DNA of 64,000 bases from JABSSA01 sp039960995 (GCA_039960995.1 JBDVKF010000084.1:62001-126000), one strand, 5' to 3'. Counted from the stretch's first letter, positions 17,532-26,330 are shown. The notes: generated from the sequence alone by a model not told the origin. Numbers and translations: made by a program.

Positions 17532-18551
17532 TCACCGGCCCATCAAACCCTGAGGGCGGAATGCCAAAACCACCACCATGATCAAGAACGTCAACACAAC
17601 CGCATAGGTCGGGAAATAGACGGAGCCGAACTGTTCCGCCAGACCAATCAGAAGCGCGCCAAGAGCGGCACCGGGGATCGATCCCATCCCGCCGACAATC
17701 ACCACGACAAGCGAGGCGAGCAGGAACCTTGTATCTTCGCCTGGGGCTGCCGACTGAAATGTGGCCCCCACCACTCCGGCGAGCCCTGCCAATCCTGCGC
17801 CAAAAAAGAAAACGCCGACGAATACCAACTGAATGCGAGCGCCTGTCGCGCTCAGCATATCGCGGTCATCAACGCCCGCTCGGATCAGCATTCCGATCCG
17901 GGTCTTATTCAGAACCAGCCACATCGCCAGACCTATCACCACAGAAGCCAGGAAAATCACGATTCGAACCATCGGGTACTTGAGATATGAGGTGACGACC
18001 TCACCCGAGGAGCGCACACGCTGGGATGTCACCAATCCCGTTTCCATCGGTCCGGACAACCAATCGGGTGGGTTGATATTGTAAAAGTCCCCGCCAACGC
18101 CCCACAACATCAGATCCGCCAGCACGATCGAAATGCCAATGGTCACCAATGTCTGGCGAAGATCCTGCCCTTCCATCTGGCGAAACACCGTAATCTGCAA
18201 AAGAACGCCAAGGAAACCAGCAACCAAGAATGCCACAGGAAAGGCCAACAACCAAAAACCCGTCGCATCGGCCACAAAGAACCCGATATACCCGCCCAGC
18301 AAATAAAGCCCCCCGTGAGCCATATTCACATTGCGCATGAGCCCAAAGATCAATGTGAACCCCGAAGCCACAAGGAAATACAGACCACCCAGTGTGATGC
18401 CGTTAAACAAGGCGTTCAAAAACACCTTTTTGCGTCCGATCGCATCAATCAGCCATTCTGGCCAGATCGCGAAAATCAGATACAGCAAGACCAACACAAC
18501 CAATGCAATGATGGCAGACCAAATTGAGTGACGCTCAACAAAATCTCTCAC
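17532..18551 (-). CDS. Branched-chain amino acid-type ABC permease, LivH
   Basis: 339 residues. I choose the GTG at 18549-18551 because AGGAAA stands seven bases before it; a longer TTG start at 18572 has no such site. Family segments are NGITLGGLYFLVASGFTLIFGLM (about 50-72), NMAHGGLYLLGGY and VVVIVGGMGSIPGAALGALLIG near the C-terminus. It partners LivM in the inner membrane. A 147-base gap separates it from the AraC gene upstream, so the transporter genes may have their own promoter here. Confidence 0.92.
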   Translation of the reverse strand: MRDFVERHSIWSAIIALVVLVLLYLIFAIWPEWLIDAIGRKKVFLNALFNGITLGGLYFLVASGFTLIFGLMRNVNMAHGGLYLLGGYIGFFVADATGFWLLAFPVAFLVAGFLGVLLQITVFRQMEGQDLRQTLVTIGISIVLADLMLWGVGGDFYNINPPDWLSGPMETGLVTSQRVRSSGEVVTSYLKYPMVRIVIFLASVVIGLAMWLVLNKTRIGMLIRAGVDDRDMLSATGARIQLVFVGVFFFGAGLAGLAGVVGATFQSAAPGEDTRFLLASLVVVIVGGMGSIPGAALGALLIGLAEQFGSVYFPTYAVVLTFLIMVVVLAFRPQGLMGR

Positions 18552-18697
18552 GAATGGGTTTCCTGTGCGCAATACAACTTACCGGACGCGGCCCATGCTC
18601 GTCCTGGCGGCGTACTGTTCAAACTGTAGCTCCCTTGACGCGTGACGCGCGTATCCAGAAGTCTCAAACAGTTCCACGTTGTCGCTAATTCTGAGAA

Positions 18698-19510
18698 TTA
18701 CTGACGTGCCACGCGCTGATAATCTGACGGAGCAATTCCAACGTTATGCGAGAAGAACCTTGTGAAAGAAGCCTGACTTGCAAAACCCAGATCATAGGCG
18801 ATTTCGGTCACGGATTTATCGGACTCCATCAACTCAGAGATCGCCCGTTCTGAGCGCAGTGTGTTGAAATAAACATTTGGCGTCACACCAGCTTGCTTCT
18901 TGAAAAGCTTGAAGAAATGTGGGCGCGACAACCCGACCTCGCGCGCAAGATGGTCTAGTCCTTCGTGATCGGACAAATAGTTCACCATCAGTTTCTGCGA
19001 GCGGCGAATGCGAAAATCGCTACTGCGCATGATGTTGGCGTCAAAGACCGGCGTCTTGATGTCACGCCATGACAAAGCATAGCACAGGGATGTCAACGTA
19101 AACAGCAAATGTTCGACGCTGGCGTCATAAACATCCGTCATCATTTGATGCGTAAGCTTGGCAACGGTTGTCTGAATCTCAGGTGTGAGGTGCAGCGCCG
19201 TGCGCCCGAAATTCAACGCAAAATCAGATGAATTGGTATTCTCTAGAAACCACATCGGTTTGATGTAAAGCGTCAAGGACAGGCAACGCTGATCCGTTTC
19301 AAATGAATGCGGCATCCACGGGCTGACAGCGGCGGCTGTATCGCTGTTACAGATAATTTCATCCGAACCAACGCGAATACGCGGTGTGTCTCCTCCGACA
19401 TAGAAAATAAGGTGACCTTCACGATGGGCATGTGTCGTTATGGGGCGATCCAGATCATACAGTGCCGCGCGACCGTATGAGCCGTGGCCCACTGCCAAAG
19501 CTTTACTCAT
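18698..19510 (-). CDS. AraC-family transcriptional regulator
   Basis: 270 residues from the ATG at 19508-19510, preceded by GGGAGGATATAAA; the longer reading frame upstream lacks a ribosome site. Residues 1-150 form a cupin-like sensing domain (THAHREGHLIFYVGGDTPRIR), and 165-270 hold the two helix-turn-helix motifs (LDHLAREVGLSRPHFFKLFK and VTEIAYDLGFASQASFTRFF). It lies between the ADH/ALDH genes and the transporter genes and in the same orientation, so it is probably the local activator. Two tandem 19-bp repeats 105-143 bases upstream of its start are candidate binding sites. Confidence 0.92.
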   Translation of the reverse strand: MSKALAVGHGSYGRAALYDLDRPITTHAHREGHLIFYVGGDTPRIRVGSDEIICNSDTAAAVSPWMPHSFETDQRCLSLTLYIKPMWFLENTNSSDFALNFGRTALHLTPEIQTTVAKLTHQMMTDVYDASVEHLLFTLTSLCYALSWRDIKTPVFDANIMRSSDFRIRRSQKLMVNYLSDHEGLDHLAREVGLSRPHFFKLFKKQAGVTPNVYFNTLRSERAISELMESDKSVTEIAYDLGFASQASFTRFFSHNVGIAPSDYQRVARQ

Positions 19511-19615
19511 TTTATATCCTCCCAAGCTCCACCACACCCTTCTGCGGGGCGCGTATGAAGACACCGCGATTAGACAATAGGCGCCGTCATTTTGGCAAAT
19601 CAAATCGCCCAGAAA

Positions 19616-19653
19616 GAGACTATTGGGTATGAATGAGACTTTTGGGTATAGAT
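19616..19653. promoter_or_regulatory. Two adjacent 19-bp direct repeats, candidate AraC-regulator site
   Basis: Bases 19616-19634 and 19635-19653 are head-to-tail copies that agree at 16 of 19 positions, both containing GAGACT and TTGGGTAT. They lie between the aldehyde dehydrogenase stop and the AraC gene. AraC proteins typically bind tandem half-sites about two helical turns apart on one face of DNA, which 19 bp roughly fits. That they are the operator is inference. Confidence 0.45.
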
Positions 19654-19664
19654 ACCTGCTTTGA

Positions 19665-21095
19665 TCAGGCCTTCACATAGGATGTCTTTACGGTTGTGAA
19701 GAATTCTGCCGCATAGCGGCCTTGCTCGCGCGGACCAAAACTGGACCCCTTCGTACCGCCAAAGGGCACATGATAGTCAACACCGGCTGTGGGCAAATTC
19801 ACCATCACCATGCCGGCCTGCGCATGCGCTTTAAAGTGCTGAGCATATTTCAAAGACGTTGTGCAGATACCGGCCGTTAACCCAAACTCTGTGTCATTGG
19901 CTAATGCCAAGGCCTCATCATAATCGCGCGCGCGGATCACGCAGGCGACCGGGCCAAACACCTCTTCGCGGTTGATCCGCATCATGGGGTTGGTGTCTGT
20001 AAACAAGGTCGGCTCAAGAAAAAAGCCCGGCGTCGCGCATGACACAAGATTGCCCCCTGCCCGCAAATTGGCCCCATCACGCCGCGCACCCTCAATAAAA
20101 CTCAAGTCCTGATCAAGCTGGATCTGATCAACAACGGGTCCCATATCGGATGCCGGATCAAGGGCCGGACCAACGTTCATTGCTCGGACCTTTTCTGTCA
20201 ACACTTCAACGAAGCGGCTGTGTATGCCTTCCGTGACAATCAATCTGGAAGACGCTGTGCAACGCTGACCTGTCGAGAAAAATGCCCCATCCAGCGCGGC
20301 TGAGGCCGCGACCTCAACGTCGGCGTCATCCAAAACCACAAGTGGGTTCTTTCCACCCATCTCCAATTGGTATTTGCGTCCCAGCCGCACCGATGCCTCG
20401 GCTACCCGTGCGCCCGTCGTGGTTGAGCCGGTAAAGCTGATTGCGCGAATGCCTGGGGCATCTAGCAGGCTTTGGCCGACTACGGCTCCGGGTCCCATCA
20501 CAAGATTGAATACGCCGTCTGGCAGATTGGATTCGACAATGATCTCAGTCAGCAACCACGCAGAACCGGGCACCAATTCAGCCGGTTTAAAAACGACCGT
20601 GTTGCCGTAACATAAAGCAGGTGCAATTTTCCAAGCCGGGATCGCAATCGGGAAATTCCATGGCGTGATCAGCCCAACCGGTCCGACCGGTTCACGTGTC
20701 ACTTCGACCGAAACACCGGGGCGGACAGATGCCACCAGCTCGCCAGAAAGTCGCAACGCCTCGCCTGCAAAGAAATAGAAAATCCGCGCCGCGCGTTCGG
20801 TTTCCCCTCGAGCTTCACGAAGGATCTTGCCCTCTTCGCGCGCCAACATCTGCGCAATCTCTTCGTGGCGCGCCATGATCCCGTCACCAATCGCTTTTAG
20901 GCAATCGTGACGCGTCTGTGGGTTGGAAAACCGCCAACTCTGAAAAGCACTCACTGCAGCGTCCACCGCCTGTTCTGTCTCGGCCTGCCCGGCATGCGCA
21001 TAATGATCGATAATCTCATCACGGTTAGACGGATTGACGTTTGGTGTCGCTGGTTGTCCGCCGACCCATTGACCATCTATATAATTTTGCTTCAT
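19665..21095 (-). CDS. NAD(P)-dependent aldehyde dehydrogenase
   Basis: 476 residues, full length for the family. Cofactor-binding TPWNFPIAIPAWKIAPAL (about 144-161) and FTGSTTTGARVAE, the catalytic Glu in LEMGGKNPLVV (about 243-253) and the nucleophile Cys in FFSTGQRCTASSRL (about 271-284) are all present. GAGGGCGC precedes the ATG. It resembles the alpha-ketoglutaric semialdehyde/ aromatic aldehyde dehydrogenase group, but I cannot assign a substrate. Fifteen bases separate it from the iron-ADH-like gene upstream; together they look like an alcohol to acid oxidation pair, with the caveat that the ADH appears to have lost its metal site. Confidence 0.92.
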   Translation of the reverse strand: MKQNYIDGQWVGGQPATPNVNPSNRDEIIDHYAHAGQAETEQAVDAAVSAFQSWRFSNPQTRHDCLKAIGDGIMARHEEIAQMLAREEGKILREARGETERAARIFYFFAGEALRLSGELVASVRPGVSVEVTREPVGPVGLITPWNFPIAIPAWKIAPALCYGNTVVFKPAELVPGSAWLLTEIIVESNLPDGVFNLVMGPGAVVGQSLLDAPGIRAISFTGSTTTGARVAEASVRLGRKYQLEMGGKNPLVVLDDADVEVAASAALDGAFFSTGQRCTASSRLIVTEGIHSRFVEVLTEKVRAMNVGPALDPASDMGPVVDQIQLDQDLSFIEGARRDGANLRAGGNLVSCATPGFFLEPTLFTDTNPMMRINREEVFGPVACVIRARDYDEALALANDTEFGLTAGICTTSLKYAQHFKAHAQAGMVMVNLPTAGVDYHVPFGGTKGSSFGPREQGRYAAEFFTTVKTSYVKA

Positions 21096-21110
21096 GCGCC
21101 CTCTTGCCGT

Positions 21111-22172
21111 TCAGTAAGCATCAACCAGCATTTGCCGGACTTCCGAAGATGACCCGATCTGCGGTGCGCCAAATCGGGGTTCCATGAAAACAAGCGTTTC
21201 TGAAACCTCCTCCCATTCGATGCCGATGTCACGCAGGTTCTCTGGAAGCTGAAATTCCTGCCAGAAGTTATCAATAAAATCGGATATTTTCGTCTCCTTT
21301 GGCAAACCGAGCACCCGGCCGATCACTGCGTGATTGCTGGATTTGTCCGAGGCTAACATCCGGGCCAAAAGTACACGGTGCAGCAACGCACTGTCGACTG
21401 CACGACCGGTTGCCTTAACGAAACTGTAGCCAAACGCCTCAACAAACCCTGGCCCTTTTTGCTGGGCAATGGCGCCGTTCAATATGGCTGCCATCAGATC
21501 TCGAGGATTCCGGCTGTTCTTGCCGCTGTGAATCCGGGTCAAGGCGTCAATGGCCAAGCCATCCGCAAGCGGATTGAACGTATCCGCGGTTAAAACGGTC
21601 ATGCACCGCCCGACAGTTTGGGCTATGGTGCGCGCCAGTTCAGCCTCTTGCGCCTTTTCAATGACGGTGGGGTCGCAAATAATGACCGTCGGCGGCGTGC
21701 CCTTCAGACGTCGTTTGCCCGTCGTGTCCAAGCAGGGATCTGGAAGACCCGTTATACCGGGAACAATGAAAAATTCGGGGCCAAGTTCCTGATATTGTAA
21801 AACGCCACGTTCAGGCCATGTCGTTGCAGCATATCGTGACATTCCAATCGCATGGCGGCATTTGCGTCCATGAATGACGGCTTCGGCACTGCCCATAGCG
21901 ATGATCAGATCGACGGGCTGCTGATCAGCATATTCTACAACACGTTCGGCTGTTTCATACTTCGTTTGCTGAGGTGCAATCGCGCAATGATACACGCTGT
22001 TGCAACTCATCAACCCCTCTTCCACGCGGGACAGGAACTCGCTCCCTTCTAGCGCATCGGGATAGATCAGAACCGGGGCCACTGGGCGTCGATCATCGAT
22101 CTCGGCGCGAAGAGCCTCTTCGAGGATGTTGCTTGCGAAGTGGATCCGCGAGTGCATCGTGATCAGGGTCAT
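21111..22172 (-). CDS. Iron-containing alcohol dehydrogenase-like protein with altered metal site
   Basis: 353 residues with the overall layout of iron-ADH/maleylacetate reductases: an N-terminal dinucleotide domain (VDLIIAMGSAEAVIHGRK replaces the usual GGGS motif), a central PPTVIICDPTVIEK strand and an all-helical C-terminal domain. In metal-dependent members a D...H pair and two later His bind the metal. Here the segments that seem to align read NPLADGLAID and FGYSFVKATGRAVDSALLH, so most of those His are missing. It may be metal-free, use another chemistry, or be a binding protein. No strong ribosome site is seen before the ATG; ATG at 22157 is an alternative. Confidence 0.7.
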   Translation of the reverse strand: MTLITMHSRIHFASNILEEALRAEIDDRRPVAPVLIYPDALEGSEFLSRVEEGLMSCNSVYHCAIAPQQTKYETAERVVEYADQQPVDLIIAMGSAEAVIHGRKCRHAIGMSRYAATTWPERGVLQYQELGPEFFIVPGITGLPDPCLDTTGKRRLKGTPPTVIICDPTVIEKAQEAELARTIAQTVGRCMTVLTADTFNPLADGLAIDALTRIHSGKNSRNPRDLMAAILNGAIAQQKGPGFVEAFGYSFVKATGRAVDSALLHRVLLARMLASDKSSNHAVIGRVLGLPKETKISDFIDNFWQEFQLPENLRDIGIEWEEVSETLVFMEPRFGAPQIGSSSEVRQMLVDAY

Positions 22173-22215
22173 GGCAGACAGACTGTGATGGTTATCGGAG
22201 GTGTTTTAGTTTGAA

Positions 22216-22239
22216 CGGCCCGGCATCACGACCGGGCCG
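22216..22239 (-). terminator. Stem-loop after the binding-protein gene
   Basis: Bases 22216-22223 (CGGCCCGG) pair perfectly with 22232-22239 (CCGGGCCG) around an 8-base loop, 14 bases beyond the stop of the Liv-type binding protein. There is no good run of T on the minus strand, so it may be a partial terminator or a 3' mRNA stabiliser that lets the binding protein be made in excess over downstream genes. Confidence 0.55.
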
Positions 22240-22252
22240 CTCTGTCAGTCAT

Positions 22253-23506
22253 TTAGTATGACGTTTTACACTCAGGCAGTTCACGCGACGGCAAACCAAG
22301 CGCATCAAATGCAGCTTTGTCGAGACCCAGCGTTTGCGTTACGTTGTCGTATTTTGCGACCATAGCATTCGCCAAAGATCCGTCATCAAGCTCGACGACT
22401 TCGTTGACGAATGTCGTTGCGACTGCCTGCCGGTTTTCGTCGAGCACGATTTTTCCGGTAGGACTGTCCAGCTCTAGGTTTGTCAAACAGGACCGCAAAT
22501 CCGACTGTCCGTCACCAAAGTTACCGCCGGTTTGATCAACACATGCCAACATAGCAGATGTCGCGTTGTAATAGGTCGTCGCCAACAGCGATGGGGATGG
22601 GAAGCGATCTTCAGGCGCAAATGTGTCCTGATACAGCTTCACATATTCCTGCCAGGCAGGTGTGTCTGACGTGTCAGCTTGTGGTCCAGACGATGGCGTT
22701 CCGATCAGGGCGTTCTTGGCGTCCCCTTTGGAATTCAGAACGTCTCCATTCACCATAATCGTACCACCAATGAGGTTCGCGTCACCCCCGGCCTGCTGGT
22801 ACTGATTCAAGAAGTTCACGGCGTCACCGCCCCCAAGGCCCAAATAGATCGCATCCACATCATCCGGCAGCGAAGCAATGATCGATCCAAAGTCCTTGGT
22901 GCCAAGAGGAACCCAAAGTGCCTCGGTTATCTCGCCACCAGCTTTGCAGTAATCGATGGTGAAGCCCATAACCTGTGTGTAAACAAAGGAATAATCCTCG
23001 CCTACGGTCGCGACGGTTTCCCAACCTTTTTCATTGAACACATAGTCGCCCAGCCCAACAGACCATTGACCGCCTTCCGTATTGAACCGGAAGAAGTTTT
23101 CTGATGGATCTACGTATGTTGTTTCAAGTGCACCTGACGCCCCATTGATGAAAGTCACATCGGGCGCGGTTTTGGAGAAGTCGCGGATCGCGATGCCTTC
23201 AGACCCCGATAGCGGGCCAACGACGATTTCGACACCATCTTGCTCGACAAGCTTGCGCGCGCCGCGCACCGCACTGTCGGGGCTCGTGTCCGTCGACTGG
23301 ATGATAATTTCGATGTCGCGACCACCAGCAGAGTAGCCAGCTTTTTCCAACGCCGTTTTTACTCCGCGTACACCGTCTTCGCCCAGCTGGGTATAGGTGC
23401 CTTCGAGTGTCGCAAGAACACCCACTTTCAATGTTTCAGCAGATGCTGCACTGGCAAGAGCGCAGAGCGATAATACTGAAACGCTAGAGATAACAGTCTT
23501 TTTCAC
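22253..23506 (-). CDS. Liv-type periplasmic substrate-binding protein
   Basis: 417 residues from a GTG at 23504-23506 preceded by GGGAGGAAACCT; the in-frame ATG further up has no ribosome site. A signal peptide ends near ASAASA-ETLKVG. The body is a type I periplasmic-binding fold (GVLATLEGTYTQLGEDGVRGVKTAL, VVGPLSGSEGIAIRD, GGTIMVNG). Relatives bind amino acids, aromatic acids or amides. It is the first gene of the left locus and is separated from LivHMGF by the ADH, ALDH and AraC genes, an unusual order that ties the importer to those enzymes. Confidence 0.92.
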   Translation of the reverse strand: MKKTVISSVSVLSLCALASAASAETLKVGVLATLEGTYTQLGEDGVRGVKTALEKAGYSAGGRDIEIIIQSTDTSPDSAVRGARKLVEQDGVEIVVGPLSGSEGIAIRDFSKTAPDVTFINGASGALETTYVDPSENFFRFNTEGGQWSVGLGDYVFNEKGWETVATVGEDYSFVYTQVMGFTIDYCKAGGEITEALWVPLGTKDFGSIIASLPDDVDAIYLGLGGGDAVNFLNQYQQAGGDANLIGGTIMVNGDVLNSKGDAKNALIGTPSSGPQADTSDTPAWQEYVKLYQDTFAPEDRFPSPSLLATTYYNATSAMLACVDQTGGNFGDGQSDLRSCLTNLELDSPTGKIVLDENRQAVATTFVNEVVELDDGSLANAMVAKYDNVTQTLGLDKAAFDALGLPSRELPECKTSY

Positions 23507-23975
23507 AGGTTTCCTCCCTTGGATTTCGACTGGTGTTACCACCTTGCCAAAGCCTGACATCAGCGTTCATTCAATCGGATACCGAAAGGTGCGAAGACGT
23601 AACTATCCGTCTGTTTTTTGTTAATCCCCCACCTATTTTGGTCGGGTGACGCTTTGCTGAAAACGCCCAGAGGCGATGGAGGACGATCCATTCGCTGGGC
23701 CAAAGGAGCATGTTCCATAACGCTTTAAGCCGTTCACCACCTGTCGGGCTTTGACCTTGATGACCACTGAGTGAGCGATGCTGTCTTGCAATTAAAAGGA
23801 CTACGCGCTCGGGTCTTTGATCATTCTGAGACGCGTTATTATCACTCAACCCGCAGAGAGAGCATTTAGGATAGATTGCCGCACGTCCGACAGATCACCT
23901 TGAAGAATTCGCTGTGGCATGACGGAAAGTGGGACGGTACTGTGCGACTTAGCAACTAGTAGAATGAAGTCTTCC
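23507..23975. other. 469-base intergenic region between divergent genes
   Basis: Holds the promoters of the Liv-type binding protein (leftward) and the LacI regulator (rightward). I see no convincing gene: a 92-codon leftward frame at 23571-23849 has no family resemblance. Bases 23854-23867 (CAGAGAGAGCATTT) recur at 25282-25295 on the other side of the LacI gene. Confidence 0.6.
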
Positions 23976-24977
23976 ATGGCGACCATCAAGGACATTGCAC
24001 AACGGTCGGGGGCAGGAATTTCGACTGTTTCGCGTGTTCTGAACAATAGCGGATATGTCTCAAGCGCGACACGCACGCGCGTCGAAAAAGCGATCGCTGA
24101 TTTGGGATATCGTCCCAATGCCAGTGCTCGCATGATGCGTAATGGTCGAAGCAATCTGATTGGCATCTTGGTGCCATCGGTTAAGGTCGATTTCTTTGCG
24201 CGCCTTGCTCATCGCTTGGAACAGGCTTTGTTCGCCCAAGGGTATCAAACTCTGATCTGTTCAACCGCCGAAGATGTCGGGCATGAAAATGAATATGTTT
24301 CGATGTTGCTGGCACAGCAGGTTGACGGGGCGGTTGTTGTTTCTGTCGGTGGCGACGGAGGTGCGTTTTCCAGATTAAAAGATGCCGGGATACCGCTGAT
24401 TGCCTTGGATCGCCAACTTGATGGTCTTGGGGTGAAATCGGTGCGGGCAGATCACTTTGCGGGAGGACAGCTGGCGACCGAGCATTTGATCGAACTTGGT
24501 CATAGCAAAATATCGATCATCGGTGCACCGGAACAGTCAGAACCTGTGCAACTGCGTGCAGCGGGGGCAGCGGATGCATGCAAACGGGCCGAGTTGGAAG
24601 CGCCGCAAACCGTTTTGGGAACCGACCACAGTGTTCAGGGGTGCGCCGCATTGGCACAAAAGGTTCTTGAAACAATGGACCGGCCAAGCGCGATTGTCGC
24701 AACAAGTGACATAGCAGCGATTGGCACATTACACGCGGCGCGCATTCTGGGCATCGCGATCCCGCACGAACTGTCCGTGACGGGATTTGATGACACACCA
24801 ATGGCGGCTTTTGTCTTTCCGGCGATCACCACCGTCGCGCAGCCCATCGATCAGATCGCTCATGAATGCATTGCGGCGCTTTTGAATATGATTAGAGCGC
24901 CCGCAGAAACCGATCAGAATGACGTTGTTTTGCCCGTAGTTCTGAACGTGCGGCAATCGACGGCGACCGTGCCATGA
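23976..24977 (+). CDS. LacI-family transcriptional regulator
   Basis: 333 residues starting MATIKDIAQRSGAGISTVSRVLNN, the standard LacI helix-turn-helix start; an ATG four codons earlier is possible and neither has a strong ribosome site. Residues 60-330 are a periplasmic-binding-like sugar-sensing core (IGILVPSVKVDFFARLAHRLE, VTGFDDTPMAAFVFPAITTV). It faces the sugar operon 25356-28951 across a short decayed region, and a LacI-type palindrome lies just before that operon, so it probably represses it in the absence of the sugar. Confidence 0.92.
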   Translation: MATIKDIAQRSGAGISTVSRVLNNSGYVSSATRTRVEKAIADLGYRPNASARMMRNGRSNLIGILVPSVKVDFFARLAHRLEQALFAQGYQTLICSTAEDVGHENEYVSMLLAQQVDGAVVVSVGGDGGAFSRLKDAGIPLIALDRQLDGLGVKSVRADHFAGGQLATEHLIELGHSKISIIGAPEQSEPVQLRAAGAADACKRAELEAPQTVLGTDHSVQGCAALAQKVLETMDRPSAIVATSDIAAIGTLHAARILGIAIPHELSVTGFDDTPMAAFVFPAITTVAQPIDQIAHECIAALLNMIRAPAETDQNDVVLPVVLNVRQSTATVP

Positions 24978-25240
24978 TTTGATATTTTGCGTGAAAGGGC
25001 TGGCCCGCTTTGGAGTCATATGCGGTGTCATACCCTTTTGCGCCAAGCGGATTTGCCATGGTTGGAACGCACGGCCCAAGGGCAAGATGACGACCGGACC
25101 AAGGCGCGTCAGAACGACCCCTGTTCGCTATCCAAAGCACCATAAAGGGGAATATCTTGGCGTCATAGGTCAAGGTGAAGACGTCCCCCGATGCGCGATC
25201 CGTCACTGAAACTTGTCCCGTCGCAGCGTTTTGAGCCCGT
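24960..25240 (-). pseudogene. Remnant of an aldose epimerase-like gene
   Basis: On the minus strand a frame open from about 25240 reads TGQVSVTDRASGDVFTLTYD and then IFPFMVLWIANRGRSDAPW and LALG. This has the look of the C-terminal part of an aldose 1-epimerase-like sugar protein (the FPFxxLW and PW elements). A stop lies immediately upstream, no start codon with ribosome site is present, the N-terminal two thirds are missing, and the frame runs into the end of the LacI gene. It is best read as a truncated leftover of the sugar operon. The family call rests on memory of the pattern. Confidence 0.4.
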
Positions 25241-25355
25241 CATTGCAAGAATTCAATTTTGAATGTCATTGATACAGATCTCAGAGAGAGCATTTGTAAC
25301 GGCACATCCAATTGGTCCTCACTATTTGATCAATCCTTTCACCAAGCAAAACTTA

Positions 25356-26330
25356 TTAATCGCCTAACGCTGACATTCCGCCAGTCGCGGTCGATGCGCG
25401 CAAACAGGCTGCGGCCATTTTGTTGCCCAGATGAACGCATTTTTGCGGCTGCCATCCTTCATGGAGCCCATGTAATATCCCTGCAGCAAACGCATCTCCG
25501 GCCCCGACTGGGCTGATTATTTCGACTTTGGGGATTTGCGGGACATCGAACCACATTTCTTGATCTTTCGTCTTCCAAAGTGACAGTTTTGGAGTGTGCA
25601 GAATGCAGCCTTGGCGCAGCCCACACGCCATTAGTTCTTTTGCGGCGCGCAGCATATTCGGGCGATCTTCTTCGCCGCTCAAAACAATTCCCGTGGCACG
25701 TGACGCTTCGGTTTCATTCAAGAACAACCAGTCGATTTCAGCCAATGTCCCTGCAACCGTCTGCGCATAGCTGTCAGTTGACGATGACACCAAATCAACG
25801 CAAGTCATCATCCCGGATTGGCGAGCCTGTGCCAGCAGATGATACGCACCAGTGTGGCCATCGGACCCAACGGCGTCAAGGATTGGCATCAGCGTCAAGT
25901 ATCCCAAATAGAAAATGCGCGGTTGATGCGATGCGATTGTGTCAAATGACAGGGTTTGCGCGCTCAGATGGTCATTGGCGCCAGCAAAGTAAAAGAAGGT
26001 TCGGCTGTCGCCCGGCACATTCATCACATGGGTATGCGCCGTGCCAACATCCTGAACGATATTTAGGTTTTCAACGGGCAGCCCAGCGGCCTGACACGCA
26101 TACAGAACAGCATCCGCATGCGTATCATTCCCTAACAATCCCGCCGGCAACACCGGGTAATCAACCTTTAATGCGGCGAGATTAAACGCAACATTCGCGG
26201 CCCCGCCTCCGACCCCGACAGATTGGTCTGAAATGACCACAAGATCGGATTTCGCAGGCCATGCGGAAATATTGTGAACGATATCCACGATCCAATTGCC
26301 TGCACACACAATGCCGCGCGGAACGGCCAT
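25356..26330 (-). CDS. PfkB-family carbohydrate kinase
   Basis: 324 residues from the ATG that shares one base with the stop of the isomerase gene (TGATG). Residues 10-45 hold the first PfkB signature (GNWIVDIVHN, GVGGGAANVAFNLAALK) and SPVGAGDAFAAGILHG (about 275-290) carries the catalytic Asp and anion hole. Typical length. It would phosphorylate the ketose made by the isomerase next to it, giving the substrate for the aldolase at the start of the operon. Which sugar is unknown. Confidence 0.92.
   Translation of the reverse strand: MAVPRGIVCAGNWIVDIVHNISAWPAKSDLVVISDQSVGVGGGAANVAFNLAALKVDYPVLPAGLLGNDTHADAVLYACQAAGLPVENLNIVQDVGTAHTHVMNVPGDSRTFFYFAGANDHLSAQTLSFDTIASHQPRIFYLGYLTLMPILDAVGSDGHTGAYHLLAQARQSGMMTCVDLVSSSTDSYAQTVAGTLAEIDWLFLNETEASRATGIVLSGEEDRPNMLRAAKELMACGLRQGCILHTPKLSLWKTKDQEMWFDVPQIPKVEIISPVGAGDAFAAGILHGLHEGWQPQKCVHLGNKMAAACLRASTATGGMSALGD

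Noticed and set aside
18687..18699. AATTC-TGA-GAATT inverted repeat as a terminator for the AraC gene
   Set aside because: It overlaps the stop codon, has only a 5-bp AT-rich stem and no T-run.
23571..23849. 92-residue minus-strand frame upstream of the binding-protein gene
   Set aside because: No recognisable family, no ribosome site, and it fills a divergent promoter region.
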